A DNA stretch of 64,000 nucleotides from Corticium candelabrum (taxonomy: Eukaryota; Porifera; Homoscleromorpha; Homosclerophorida; Plakinidae), in contig NC_085091.1 in the NCBI RefSeq assembly GCF_963422355.1, forward strand, positions 6,318,684 to 6,382,683, given 5' to 3'. This document shows positions 1 through 11,558 of this stretch, one piece after another; within the stretch, counting starts at the first letter, position 1; every line of letters starts with the position of its first letter. The notes beneath the pieces are model-generated. The model was not told the origin of the DNA and ran no database searches. It was given only the letters and a program-made list of their open reading frames with translations. Both the position numbers and the translations under genes were made by a program.

Positions 1-2279
1 CCAGCCTCACATGCCAAGTGTAGTGGTTGGTTTCCATCTTTATCCACTGCATCAATCTTGGCATCACGTTTTAGTAAATTAGAACACAATTCAGGGTTGT
101 CTTCCTCTCCACCAGCTGCTGTATGTAGTGGTGTTTGTCCATATTCATTCAATGCATTTACATCTGCTCCATGGGAAAGCAAGAAAAGGCTTGCACTTGT
201 ATGACCTCGTTTACATGCCAAATGTAGTGGTTGATTTCCATCTCTATCCACTGCATCAATCTTGGCTTTATGTTTTAGCAAAATAGAACACAATCTAGGA
301 CAGTCTTCCTCTCCACCAGCTGCTGTATGTAGTAGTGTTTCTCCATCTTTAGTCCAAGCATTTGCATTCGCTCCATTAGAGAGCAACAAGCGGCATGCTT
401 TCGAATGCATTTGCTTCCATGCCAAGTGTAGTGGTTGGTTTCCATCTCTATCCACTGCATCAATCTTGGCATCATGTTTTAGTAAATTAGAACACAATTC
501 ATGGTTGTCTTCCTCTCCACCAGCTGCTGTATGTAGTGGTGTTTGTCCATATTCATTCAATGCATTTACATCTGCTCCATGGGAAAGCAAGGAACAGCTT
601 GTACTTGTATGACCTCGTTTACATGCCAAATGTAGTGGTTGATTTCCATCTCTATCCACTGCATCAATCTTGGCATCATGTTTTAGTAAATTAGAACACA
701 ATTCAGGGTTGTCTTCCTCTCCACCAGCTGCTGTATGTAGTGGTGTTTGTCCATATTCATTCAATGCATTTACATCTGCTCTATGGGAAAGCAAGAAAAG
801 GCTTGTACTTGTATGACCTCGTTTACATGCCAAATGTAGTGGTTGATTTCCATCTCTATCCACTGCATCAATCTTGGCTTTATGTTTTAGTAAAATAGAA
901 CACAATCTAGGACAGTCTTCCTCTCCACCAGCTGCTGTATGTAGTAGTGTTTCTCCATCTTTAGTCCAAGCATTTGCATTCGCTCCATTAGAGAGCAACA
1001 AGCGGCATGCTTTCGAATGTCTTTGCTTCCATGCCAAGTGTAGTGGTTGGTTTCCGTCTTTATCCACTGCATCAATCTTGGCATCATGTTTTAGTAAATT
1101 AGAACACAAATCAGGGTTGTCTTCCTCTCCACCAGCTGCTGTATGTAGTGGTGTTTGTCCATATTCATTCAATGCATTTACATCTGCTCTATGGGAAAGC
1201 AAGAAAAGGCTTGTACTTGTATGACCTCGTTTACATGCCAAATGTAGTGGTTGATTTCCATCTCTATCCACTGCATCAATCTTGGCTTTATGTTTTAGTA
1301 AAATAGAACACAATCTAGGACAGTCTTCCTCTCCACCAGCTGCTGTATGTAGTAGTGTTTCTCCATCTTTAGTCCAAGCATTTGCATTCGCTCCATTAGA
1401 GAGCAACAAGCGGCATGCTTTCGAATGCCTTTGCTTCCATGCCAAGTGTAGTGGTTGGTTTCCATCTTTATCCACTGCATCAATCTTGGCATCATATTTT
1501 AGTAAATTAGAACACAATTCAGGGTTGTCTTCCTCTCCACCAGCTGCTGTATGTAGTGGTGTTTGTCCATATTCATTCAATGCATTTACATCTGCTCCAT
1601 GGAAAAGCAAGGAACAGCTTGTACTTGTATGACCTCGTTTACATACCAAATGTAGTGGTTGATTTCCATCTCTATCCACTGCATCAATCTTGGCATTATG
1701 TTTTAGTAAAATAGAACACAATTCAGGACAGTCTTCCTCTCCACCAGCTGCTGTATGTAGTGGTGTTTGTCCACATTCATTCAATGCATTTACATCTGCT
1801 CCACAATCCACTAACAGCTGAACATTCAGAACAAAACCATTTCTACCTGCTATGTGTACAGCGCAGTTACCATGAAGATCTGCTACATTCACACTCTCAT
1901 TTGTTATCAGTGGACGACACACAGCGGGAATGTCATGCAAATAATGCATAGAAGCTAAAGCTATGAGAAGAGGAGTATCACCTTCCTTGTTGACACATGT
2001 AACATCAGCTTTGTGATCAACTAACAGTTGACAGATATCGGCATGATGGCAACATGCAGCGATATGAAGCGGTGTATGTCCATCAATGCTTGCCATAGTG
2101 ACGTTCGCACCTCGTGAAAGTAAGAACGAACAAATATCTGCGTTTTCATGCCCGACGGCAAAGTGTAAAGCTGTAAATGATCCCCAGACTGTCGCATTCA
2201 CGCTCTCTCCTTCTTCAACCAAGAGTTGAACCCTCTCCCACTCTTCACGCTCGGCAGCTCTAGCGACATTTCGTGTCAT
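1..2279 (-). CDS. Gene A (partial): N-terminal ankyrin array of an ankyrin-ROCO-death protein
   Basis: An open minus-strand frame starts at ATG 2279-2277 and stays open to the window edge (about 759 codons). The first residues, MTRNVARAAEREEWERVQLL, match the start of gene C in pattern. Everything after that is ankyrin repeats of about 33 residues, with recurring GQTPLHTAAGG and DGNQPLHLAC consensus blocks and GADVNALNEYG turns. At the edge it reads HLACEAG, which in genes B and D leads into the last ankyrin block before the Roc exon, so the rest of the gene should lie just left of the window. Ankyrin arrays are protein-binding scaffolds; here they are probably the sensor part. The start was chosen because it is the first ATG and corresponds to that of gene C. 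Divergent plus-strand WDR33-like sequence begins about 1.2 kb upstream. Whether the complete gene is functional cannot be judged from this part. Confidence 0.85.
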   Translation of the reverse strand, partial: MTRNVARAAEREEWERVQLLVEEGESVNATVWGSFTALHFAVGHENADICSFLLSRGANVTMASIDGHTPLHIAACCHHADICQLLVDHKADVTCVNKEGDTPLLIALASMHYLHDIPAVCRPLITNESVNVADLHGNCAVHIAGRNGFVLNVQLLVDCGADVNALNECGQTPLHTAAGGEEDCPELCSILLKHNAKIDAVDRDGNQPLHLVCKRGHTSTSCSLLFHGADVNALNEYGQTPLHTAAGGEEDNPELCSNLLKYDAKIDAVDKDGNQPLHLAWKQRHSKACRLLLSNGANANAWTKDGETLLHTAAGGEEDCPRLCSILLKHKAKIDAVDRDGNQPLHLACKRGHTSTSLFLLSHRADVNALNEYGQTPLHTAAGGEEDNPDLCSNLLKHDAKIDAVDKDGNQPLHLAWKQRHSKACRLLLSNGANANAWTKDGETLLHTAAGGEEDCPRLCSILLKHKAKIDAVDRDGNQPLHLACKRGHTSTSLFLLSHRADVNALNEYGQTPLHTAAGGEEDNPELCSNLLKHDAKIDAVDRDGNQPLHLACKRGHTSTSCSLLSHGADVNALNEYGQTPLHTAAGGEEDNHELCSNLLKHDAKIDAVDRDGNQPLHLAWKQMHSKACRLLLSNGANANAWTKDGETLLHTAAGGEEDCPRLCSILLKHKAKIDAVDRDGNQPLHLACKRGHTSASLFLLSHGADVNALNEYGQTPLHTAAGGEEDNPELCSNLLKRDAKIDAVDKDGNQPLHLACEA
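200..1640 (-). repeat. Higher-order ankyrin repeat: 204-bp and 408-bp units
   Basis: Within gene A, blocks of two ankyrin repeats (68 residues, 204 bp) are organised into a 136-residue (408-bp) unit. Matching points occur at 262, 874 and 1282, spacings of 612 (3 x 204) and 408 (2 x 204). The copies differ at only a few bases per unit, far fewer than the divergence between neighbouring ankyrin repeats inside one unit. All spacings are multiples of three, so the frame is kept. This indicates recent unequal crossing-over or gene conversion. Confidence 0.9.
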
Positions 2280-3420
<1,141 letters not shown>

Positions 3421-3807
3421 CGCGTACACACACAAACGGTCTTTTTCATGTTGTTTCTGCGCGAGCGACACAATTGCTGTTCTGGCGCAGCGAGGCATTA
3501 TCCTAAAGAAATGGCGGCAGCAACTACAGACGTCTATCCTCCACACCAAACATCTCTACCTCATCGATCTGCACCTCCAGCACAGCAGCAGGCACATGTT
3601 TCTATGTTGGATGCTGATGAGTCAATAGACTACAGCTCATCAGCGAATTGTGGTTTAGAGGTGAACACGTCGTTGGGTTCGTATGGTTTGGATGATGGTT
3701 GTGGGTCACGTGATTGCTGTGTAGGATCCTGAGGGACTAGAGAGATAGACGAGCATTGCAGCCAAACAAATGTTATTGTGGAGGTAAAAATGGTTAGTTT
3801 GTAAGCT

Positions 3808-3808
<1 letters not shown>

Positions 3809-3889
<81 letters not shown>

Positions 3890-3890
3890 C
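3809..3890. repeat. (GT)36 plus (GC)5 microsatellite
   Basis: A GT tract at 3809-3880 is followed by five GC dinucleotides. It sits right after the donor of WDR33-like exon 2, as in the two other units (26679 and 44947). Confidence 0.9.
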
Positions 3891-3905
3891 TACGTGTGTG
3901 TGTGC

Positions 3906-4025
3906 GTAGCAGGGCTGTGTATTAGCACCCACTCTGTTTGCTCTGTTTGTTGCTGCAATGCTAAATGAAATGGAAAAGCACTGGAAGTGCAAACCCTCGG
4001 CTGGTATGCAGTTTGAATGTAATTA
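3906..4025 (+). mobile_element. LINE reverse-transcriptase fragment, copy 1
   Basis: The plus strand encodes a piece resembling the QGCVLSPTLF block of non-LTR reverse transcriptases, running on through a stretch ending AAMLNEM. It is only about 40 codons long and lies next to the GT tract in an intron of the WDR33-like copy. The same fragment occurs in the other two units, so it entered before amplification. The assignment rests on this one motif. Confidence 0.55.
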
Positions 4026-4621
4026 GTTGCTGCATGACAGAATTCTATGTACAGGTACATGTATGTTCATTGCAGGGTCATGTATGCAACGCTGCTTCCC
4101 AGAAGGAAGGGCCACCATTTTCATAAACGCTACTTGTAAACACACCAGTCTAGTTTCTAGTTTATTCAAACATGACAACTCGATCAGTACTGAAGATAGC
4201 TTCAAATTGTTAGCTAAACTCAGGAAAAGCATATGACCCAATCTCTAACTCCAACCCTGACTCTAGCCATTTGTTTTCGGGAGGCTTAGAGCGGCTACTG
4301 TCTTGCTCACTAGTGATGGACTGTGAAACAATAAAGCTTACTGCTGATTATTGCTTCCAGAAAACGAAACGTATAAGATTGTAGCTGAACAACACATGAT
4401 AACTACAAAGACAGTAACCGACAAAGACGATCAAAGCCTACCAATGAGCTTTGTTCCAACAACAAGGAGCGACTGATTCTAGCCACGACAACACGGCACC
4501 GATAACGTACTTCACATGAAACAAGAGAAATGTTACAGTTTACTCAACGACACTTCAACTATATGTACTAGGCTGTAAATCATGGCACTAATTTCCTCCA
4601 CAACAGCAACACAGACACACA

Positions 4622-4692
<71 letters not shown>

Positions 4693-5461
4693 GGTGGAGT
4701 GAGTGGTCGACACGACCAAACTCATGTATGGCTTTGCTTGTGTCTCCAAAGACCAATGCATGCTGTGGACACAGACAAAACAAGTCACCATAAAAGAACC
4801 TGCACAATAGAATGGATTATAGTGAAATGAGCGTGTGCAGAACTGATTCCACTCTCTCCTCCAGTACGTGTTATATGTTGACAGGTGTAAGAGTACAACA
4901 TGCCAAACAACATGTATGGACGAAGCAAGCTGACCAGAAAACTAAAACTGCAAATTAATAAACTGCTCTTTAGAGCCAAAGTGACCACAGCTGCTTACAG
5001 ATACTGTGCTGAATTGCTTTTTAAATCAGATCAGACTTTGTAGCAACAGCCTATTTATGGCGGCTGCACTCGCCATGCCCAGTGTCATCATAGGGAATCT
5101 GTGACATTTTATAGAGATAACACTGCCACCTGTTATCCATCACTCTCTGATAACACTGCCACCAGACTGTTTGTAACTGCTTATTCGTCAGGCAAGGCCT
5201 GCTTATTTCACAGCAGTAGGTATAAAGGTTGTTTTTATATGTAAAGGTTGTTCCACAACCCGCAACCTGTGGACGCGCTTGGTAGTAGATGTTGCTGCTC
5301 TTGGGAATAAACCCCATACTCCAAAACACACACACACACAAAGCTTTCGAAGCGAGCCGACTTGTTTTGGCCTTGTTACAAGTCCTCGTGTGACCGTGCT
5401 ATGAGAGTTTTCCATTGTGGGGTTTACATTTCAACAGCACTCTTTCTGTTTTAGCTTACAG
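4026..5461. other. Intron of WDR33 copy 1 with unit-specific 0.6-kb segment
   Basis: Non-coding. The first part matches units 2 and 3. A CA tract at about 4610-4686 is followed by about 640 bp (4687-5325) that has no counterpart in the other units, and then by a second short CA tract ending just before AAGCTTTCGAAG (about 5341). In units 2 and 3 a single CA tract leads directly into AAGCTTTCGAAG. No gene was seen in the extra segment. Confidence 0.7.
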
Positions 5462-6363
5462 CTCCTCTAAATCTTCTCGATGTTCCGGTGAATGCAGTAA
5501 CATCAAAGTTTGTTCGAACGTCAACAAACAAATTCCGTTGTCCCATTTTTTTGTGTAACGGTAGGTGCAGCATTTCCATCAGTTTTTATTGATAGTTGAA
5601 ATCTATTTTGTGTCATGTATGATTAGTGTACACCAGAAAGACGGAGACTTATGACTGGAGCTTCAAGTGGAGAGTTCTCTCTTTGGAATGGCGTCACATT
5701 CAAGTTTGAAACTATTCTTCAAGTCTCTTGCTGTTTAATTTTTGTGTAGTTTTCTCTATACTCGTAGTCTTCTATTGCAGGCCCATGACTCTGCTGTGCA
5801 TACGATGGTATGGAGTCACACGGACACGTGGCTTGTGACAGCGGATCACAGTGGATTTGTGAAATACTGGCAAATCAATATAAACAATGTGCACATGTTT
5901 CAGTCACACAAAGTAGCAGTATGAGAAGTGAGGTACCTATTTGTTATATTTTGTTGTGTTATTGTTGATGTCTCATGTCACTTGTAGTTTATGGGCCAAC
6001 CTATGTAAGTGCTGTAGAAACAGAGTTATGTTTCCTCCCTCGTCCAACAAAGGTTTATCACCTTAGATCAAATGAAAATATGCAGAGAAACAGAATTCCG
6101 AATGTTGCAACATGAAAAAAGTCACAAGTTGTCCAATTTGACGGCAGAAAGTGGCCGGCTTCTACGCATGTGTACTGATTTTGTGACGACACAATATCCG
6201 GGTTTTTGGTAATGCGGAAGAGCTGCTGAAGGCAATGGAAAGTGTTTACAAAGACTTTGAAGATCAAGACTTCAACTAGTTTAGATGCAGAATACCTGCA
6301 GTACACTTTAGATGGTTTTACCTTGCGTATGAAGTTCCCTGCGCTAGATTTCAGTGTCTGTCT

Positions 6364-7590
6364 GTGCAATCTGCCAGTTCTGACATGCCCACAAGACCAA
6401 GAGTTGATCGAGTTTTCCTTGTATCATGGAAGACATTTCTTCACACAGCAAATTTACGTGGTGATTCCAGAATTGCTGATTTAAACGCGATCGAGCCACG
6501 TGGGGTTTTCCACTGTCGATGTCACCGAACATATACTTTGAAGTTTTATCTAGCTAGAGTTTCTGAGCGAAGATTAGGTCAGTGTGATTCAAGTTCTATG
6601 AACAATCCTTTTTGTAGTATTGTTTACAAGCTCGAACGTAGCAGCACCGTGACGGCAGCAGATCTGTCTAGTGACCAGACCTCTGCAGCTCCGCCCAGAA
6701 GCAGTAGAAGTACACCACAACAGCAGCAAGAGGATTTACTGGGAAATGTCTGTTCTGTAAGGCTGTTGACAAAAAGGTTAGAGACAATTCTGGCAAACAC
6801 AGAAAGGTAGAAAAGTTAAGTAGGTGCATGACTAAGGAAGCTGCCAGAGCAATACATAGATCTTTCGAAAATTTACAATGATGAGGACATGCTGCTTCTG
6901 ACTCGTGTCTCTAAAGACTTTGTTGCTTTGGAAATTCAATGCCACCGATCCTGCTACTCAGAATACACCCATAAGAAGAAACTGGCTGCAGCACAGGAAG
7001 TTGCATCAGGTTTAGCAGAACAAGATGACAAGGGCACCATTTATGCATTAACTTTCACTAGTCTTGCTGAGGTAGTTGAAGAGCGAATCATCTGTCTACA
7101 TGAAGTAATGAGTCTGTCGGGTGTGAGGTTGATGTATGAGCATACTTTGATGGATTAGGATTCAGATATCCAACCTGGTCAGTACCGTAGTGAAAGGTTA
7201 ATGAAAGCGTCGTCTCGAGAACCATTTTGGTGACCAGTTGAGTTTGGGAAGTCTAGCCATCAGAAAATCAAGTTTAGTGGCTTTCTTGTGTATCCTTCTG
7301 ACATCCCCGTGCTTGCCTTATAGAGTTTGATGACACACTTCTTTCTCAAACAGAGGATGAAGATGATTCCTCATCTGCAGATATTGATATAGATTGGACT
7401 GTGCCAAGGGATTCGCAAACAGATGTTGCGGATGCATTCCACACAGCCGCTTGTCAAAGGAACGTTATGTTAGTATCCCCTCTAGTCCATGGCCACCAGG
7501 ACCACAAGATCTCGAAAACTGTGGACTTGGCTCATAGACTAATGGTGTACTACATCTATTAATATTTACAAAATGTACAGCTGACTATTT
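6364..7590 (+). pseudogene. Fragment of an invertebrate repetitive protein family, copy 1
   Basis: Lies in the intron between WDR33-like exons 5 and 6. Pieces in several frames encode CLFCKAVDKKVRD, then LLLTRVSKDFVALEI and a YHRSCYSEYT-like block (here CHRSCYSEYT), then SSHQKIKFSGFLVY. Together they form a C-x2-C ... H-x3-C zinc-binding-like head typical of a large, multi-copy family of uncharacterised proteins that I recall from cnidarian, sponge and lancelet genomes. The frame is broken by frameshifts and stops. Compared with unit 3, about 1.9 kb is deleted after the SKTV region. The family is probably mobile, but no terminal repeats or nuclease motif are visible here. Confidence 0.55.
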
Positions 7591-7984
7591 GAGGAGAGAG
7601 TACGTTGTAATGTTTGGTTAAATTGGTCAGCAGCATACTTTGTCAATATTTAATTAATTAACAGTTATAGGAATTGGTGGGGAAACCTCCTGCTGATGGT
7701 ATAATAATTGTGAGCTTCATGTGGACAAAACACACATTTGTTTAGTACATTTACTGACAAAGTTGTGCACAAACTTTATAAACTGTTACAGAATATCTAG
7801 CACAGCAGAGTAAAGAAATATCACGTTAAAAGATGATGGAAAGGGAGATACCCACAACATTTCTCAGCGTGTAACTCATTTGTTGAGGTTTTTGGCAGAT
7901 GATGCATGTGCTCATGGATGTACACCAATGTCTACATGCTCTCCAGAGGTGAATGCACATGTCATAGGAATTAGTTCACCAATG

Positions 7985-8053
<69 letters not shown>

Positions 8054-8280
8054 GCTGTGTGCATGTGTTCATCACCCGGCACACACACATGATGTGCACC
8101 AGCACAAGTGGTTTGACACGTTACAGCAACTTCAATCTGAAGAATGGTAGATATCATGTACATACCTTTCTGTTTGAGTCTTGACTATACAGTTTAGTTT
8201 GTTTATCATGACATGATGTATGTATTTACTTTCCCTTCCTAACTTTTACTTACTATAGCGTAATCCATATTTACATTTAG
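7591..8280. repeat. Intron remainder with (GT)n tract at about 7985-8052
   Basis: Non-coding intron sequence of the WDR33-like copy holding a GT microsatellite of about 68 bp. Units 2 and 3 have a GT tract at the same point (30236-30290 and 50695-50741), each of a different length. Confidence 0.8.
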
Positions 8281-8561
8281 TTTCAGTCCTACTGATGCCA
8301 AGTTTGCTACTGGTTCAGATGATGGGACAGTTGGTGTCTGGGACTTTTTGAGGTCGGATGAAGAAAGAGTTATGAGAGGTGAATGTCTTCTTGTTTGGTG
8401 ATGTGATTGTTGTGTTGTATTTGGTCTTGTGTTTTCAGGACATGGTTCTGATGTCAAATGTGTAGACTGGCATCCTCAGTGAGGTTTGATTGTGTTTTGT
8501 AGTAAGGACGACACAACAACCAGTGAAACTATGGGATCTAGGGATCTAGTCTCACCACATT

Positions 8562-9428
8562 GTAAGTTTGGTACAAAAAGAAACTTACGTCACTGTGTGT
8601 GTGTGTGTGTCACTTTTTATATTCTCTTGCAAGTTGATTGTCAATTCAGCACGACGGCTAGTCAAACACGTTGAAATAGTTTAGGCTTTAGGCTTGTGTT
8701 GTGATATCGCATGGTTTTGTGTATGAACAGATAGACTTTCTCTTGTTTCTAAATTTATCTTACAATAGCAACTATGTACATCTTTACTGCATGAGTGAAT
8801 GAATACATTTGGTTTGGACATAATACACCATTATCTGTTTGAGGTATCTACTGTCTACAACTACACACAATATTTAGAGATAACATTTATGCTACAGTAA
8901 TATATAGAGTTGTAGAGAAAAACTTGTAGTGCAACGAATTTTGATATTTTTGCAATTTGTAGCGTCTTCGATTGCCATACTCATGATGTTATTTTGTTCT
9001 AATTTGACACGGAACAGACAGAAAGAATACTGAATCGCAACTATGTTTAGCTTATGTTGCAGTGGTTGTATGTCTTGAATGATAATTTATAAATTAACAA
9101 TAAATCACAATATCAGAATTAATTTTATTGCTACTGACATAAGATATCTGTCTCAAGTGGTGTCAAACTTAAATGGGCAGCATTGATGCACTACTGAATT
9201 ATCGTTTTCTAGTAAGCTCTGATATCACTCTCATTGCACTTCGATGTTTTTTCCTTGAATTTACTGTGGGGTTGCCAGTGTTATATTCACATGGTCTTCC
9301 ATCTCATAGAGAGAGAAATCACTGTCTGCACGTTTGAGCCGAGTTTGATGCTTGTATTTGTATATGTTTAGCAATTGTATTTATATATGTTTAGTCTTTG
9401 TTGCCAATTGACTGTGTTGTGTTTGCAG
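8562..9428. other. Spacer between WDR33-like and coiled-coil fragments
   Basis: About 870 bp of AT-rich sequence without a supported exon, conserved in all three units (30800-31742 and 51260-52222). Splice phases on the two sides do not match: the WDR33 block ends in phase 2 and the coiled-coil block begins in phase 0. The two are therefore probably not one spliced gene. Confidence 0.6.
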
Positions 9429-10153
9429 CTTATTCAACAAATGGCTAACCTAAATACGGAGTACAAGACATTGGAAGCTTTGAAACAACAGTTAGAGGAT
9501 CGACTTTCTACTTCAGAGCAGCAGATGTCAAAACTAAAGCGAGACGTTATGGCCATGAGAGGGCAGTTGTCAAATGCGAGGAAGAGTCAGGAGAAGGCAG
9601 AGAAGCAGCTGCGGATAACCAAGACAGCCAAACAGTCAAGCACAGTATGTACCATGTATTATGTATAAACCACATTTTACGATGTGAAATTGTGTTTGTC
9701 AAGTAGAAATCAAGGAGTGATGATCCAGACAAACTGAGGAGAGACTTGAACGTTCTGGCTGAAGCTCAAGTGAACTCAAAGTGGCTTATAAGGTTCGTAA
9801 AGTCTCGTGAACTACACAGTTGTTTACATGGAAGGATAACTCTGTATTGTCATGTCGTCATATTTAGCAACCAACAAGATGAATTAGAGCGTATCAAAGC
9901 TGCAAATGTTTTGATTGAGCAACGATGTGAGGTTTGTCATCATCTCATTGAATCGCTTAATTTTAAATTAACAGACTCATTACAGGAACTTGTGGCCAGT
10001 AAAGAGAGAGAATTAGCCGAGTTTATGTCAGCTGCTGAACAGCTGATTGCTGATGCTTTACAAAGATCATCTCAAGTGAGTTTGACAATTTTATCATGAT
10101 ACGTTTGTATGCCTTTAGATCAGCCAATGTGTTATGTGTTTGTCTGGTTGAAT

Positions 10154-10662
10154 AGCCCGTTTACACGAGCACTTGTAAGTGAGCCAGCCTTTGGTTAGAA
10201 GTTATGTTTAAACGTAAACTCAGGCTGAGCTGTGCCAAGCTGTGCTGCCTGACTCGGCATTTCTAGTCAGACTAGCCAGGGGCTGACTTGGGTCAGGTGT
10301 ATCGTATAAATGCTATCCATGCTGAGATGAGAGCTGCTAACGCTCAATTAGTCGACTGATGGTAGATCTACTCCTCATGTAAATGAGATGTCATCTCATA
10401 AACTTCCCGCACATTTCTTGATTTCATGCTGTAAGGCCATGGAGAATAAAATGTGAGCAGCTTGGTCTTTGTCCACTGAGAGTGTAAGCTAACATGAACA
10501 GGGTTGATCTCAAGGAGATAACACATGCTAACAACATGCTCATCAGAAGGACTGACTTGCTTGTAAAGATTGTGTTTGGTAACTGTGGGCTGGCATGCTA
10601 GGCAGGCACAGGATTGGGGCAGGATCAGCTCACTATACACGCATGTGCTCATGTAAACACAG
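10154..10662. mobile_element. MITE-like inverted-repeat element, copy 1
   Basis: Begins with CCCGTTTACACGAGCAC and ends with the imperfect inverse, GTGCTCATGTAAACAC; the similarity continues inward through AGTGAGC. The interior is non-coding. Equivalents sit at 32471-32980 and about 52949-53415 in the same intron of the coiled-coil gene. Length of about 0.5 kb, terminal inverted repeats and absence of coding fit a non-autonomous DNA transposon. Confidence 0.55.
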
Positions 10663-10855
10663 TATTATTATTTGTTATTTGACTGACTGTTTTATATATC
10701 ATGTGAGTATGTTATTATGATTGCATTTGATGTTGTTTGGTTGTCTTGTCTTGTCTAGGCTACGGTCCAGTTGCTAAGAGCTAAACAAAGTTACAAGTTG
10801 CAACTCACACACTTAGAATCGGAACTCAATCACGAAAGGTTTGTTCTTAACTCTA

Positions 10856-11032
10856 ATAGCCCATTCAGACTAGCGTTTTGTAACCGTGCACTGCTGACAC
10901 AGTTCAGCACAGTTTGGTTTCACCACTTAGTGTGACTGCATCCCAAGTCAAACCAAACTGAACCATGCTGAGCCTGGCAAATATCATCTTGTTGTGTCAG
11001 CATGATTGGTCTGCTAGTATGAACGCTACCCA
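10856..11032. mobile_element. Short inverted-repeat element, copy 1
   Basis: The stretch from CCATTCAGACTAGC to GCTAGTATGAACG forms imperfect inverted ends, with TGCTGACAC near one end and its inverse GTGTCAGCA near the other. It is about 180 bp and non-coding, and is repeated at about 33176-33349 and 53611-53781. Probably a small MITE. Confidence 0.45.
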
Positions 11033-11318
11033 ACCTTATGCAAAGTTTAGCCCATGTTCAGTAGATTACAAGATAGCATGGTGAGAAGAGGGGGTGATAT
11101 GACTGAGTCAGTTTGAGGTTTATTGTGCAGTCTTTCCGTTGGACGCTTGCCAAATAGCTAAATGCTACAAATAGATGTCCGTGGCGATGAACGGTAATTC
11201 CTCCTTGCCATTTGCCTAGCTGTTACAGTGTACCCTGTACAAGCACCATCACTACATCACGCTGAGAATGGCAATTAGCAAACTGCATTGGAGCTTCAAG
11301 GATTAGAAGGCCGATCTA

Positions 11319-11558
11319 TTGCGGTTGCTCTTTGTGTTGTGCACATGGAGGGCATTCTTTGCATGTGGCTTCCGTAAGCGTTTAGCTAGAAATGAGCTCA
11401 ATGAAGATGACAGTCATGGTTCTGAAGACAACTGTGCAGAAGTAAAACGAAAGCAGACCAATGGTAGAAACCACGATGAAGAGTATGATGACGATGACCT
11501 CAGTGATGCTGAACTTGATAATGCTAAACATAGAAGGGCTAAAACTTCAAGAATTTGA
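11319..11558 (+). other. Acidic open segment of unknown origin
   Basis: An 80-codon open segment in a coiled-coil intron. Its second half is very acidic (a DEEYDDDDLSDAEL block) and then turns basic (KHRRAKTSR). Units 2 and 3 retain it but carry an extra T that creates a stop after AEL. It could be the end of a decayed transposon gene or a lost exon. No splice sites clearly bound it, and I do not assign a function. Confidence 0.3.

Larger units (their letters stand above)
3511..8561 (+). pseudogene. WDR33: WDR33-like gene fragment, copy 1 (broken)
   Basis: Seven exon-like blocks match the order of WDR33, the WD40 subunit of the cleavage and polyadenylation factor that reads AAUAAA. Blocks: 3511-3660 (N-terminus), 3725-3783 (QRD..RALQP region), 5462-5560 (KFVRTSTNK), 5627-5722 ([14 protein letters not shown]), 5781-5932 ([12 protein letters not shown]), 8281-8378 ([12 protein letters not shown]) and 8439-8561 ([13 protein letters not shown]). 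GT/AG borders are visible at most edges. Exon 1 lacks 48 bp present in copy 3. Lesions: TAG in exon 2, a seven-T run that shifts exon 3, TGA at 5922-5924 where WDR33 has a conserved Arg, and TGA plus an extra base in exon 7. The remaining WD repeats and the C-terminal tail are absent. It is a truncated pseudogene; the working WDR33 gene must be elsewhere. Confidence 0.8.

Noticed and set aside
262-1632. Plus-strand frames of 116 residues repeated three times
   Set aside because: Antisense shadows of the minus-strand ankyrin array; their periodicity is that of the ankyrin repeats.
1-2279. CRISPR-like regularly spaced repeats
   Set aside because: The repeats are translated ankyrin units with no unique spacers, in an intron-bearing eukaryotic genome.
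5922-5924. Selenocysteine or other recoding at the shared TGA in the WDR33 copies
   Set aside because: The copies carry several other stops and frameshifts, and the residue is an Arg in WDR33; decay is the simpler explanation.
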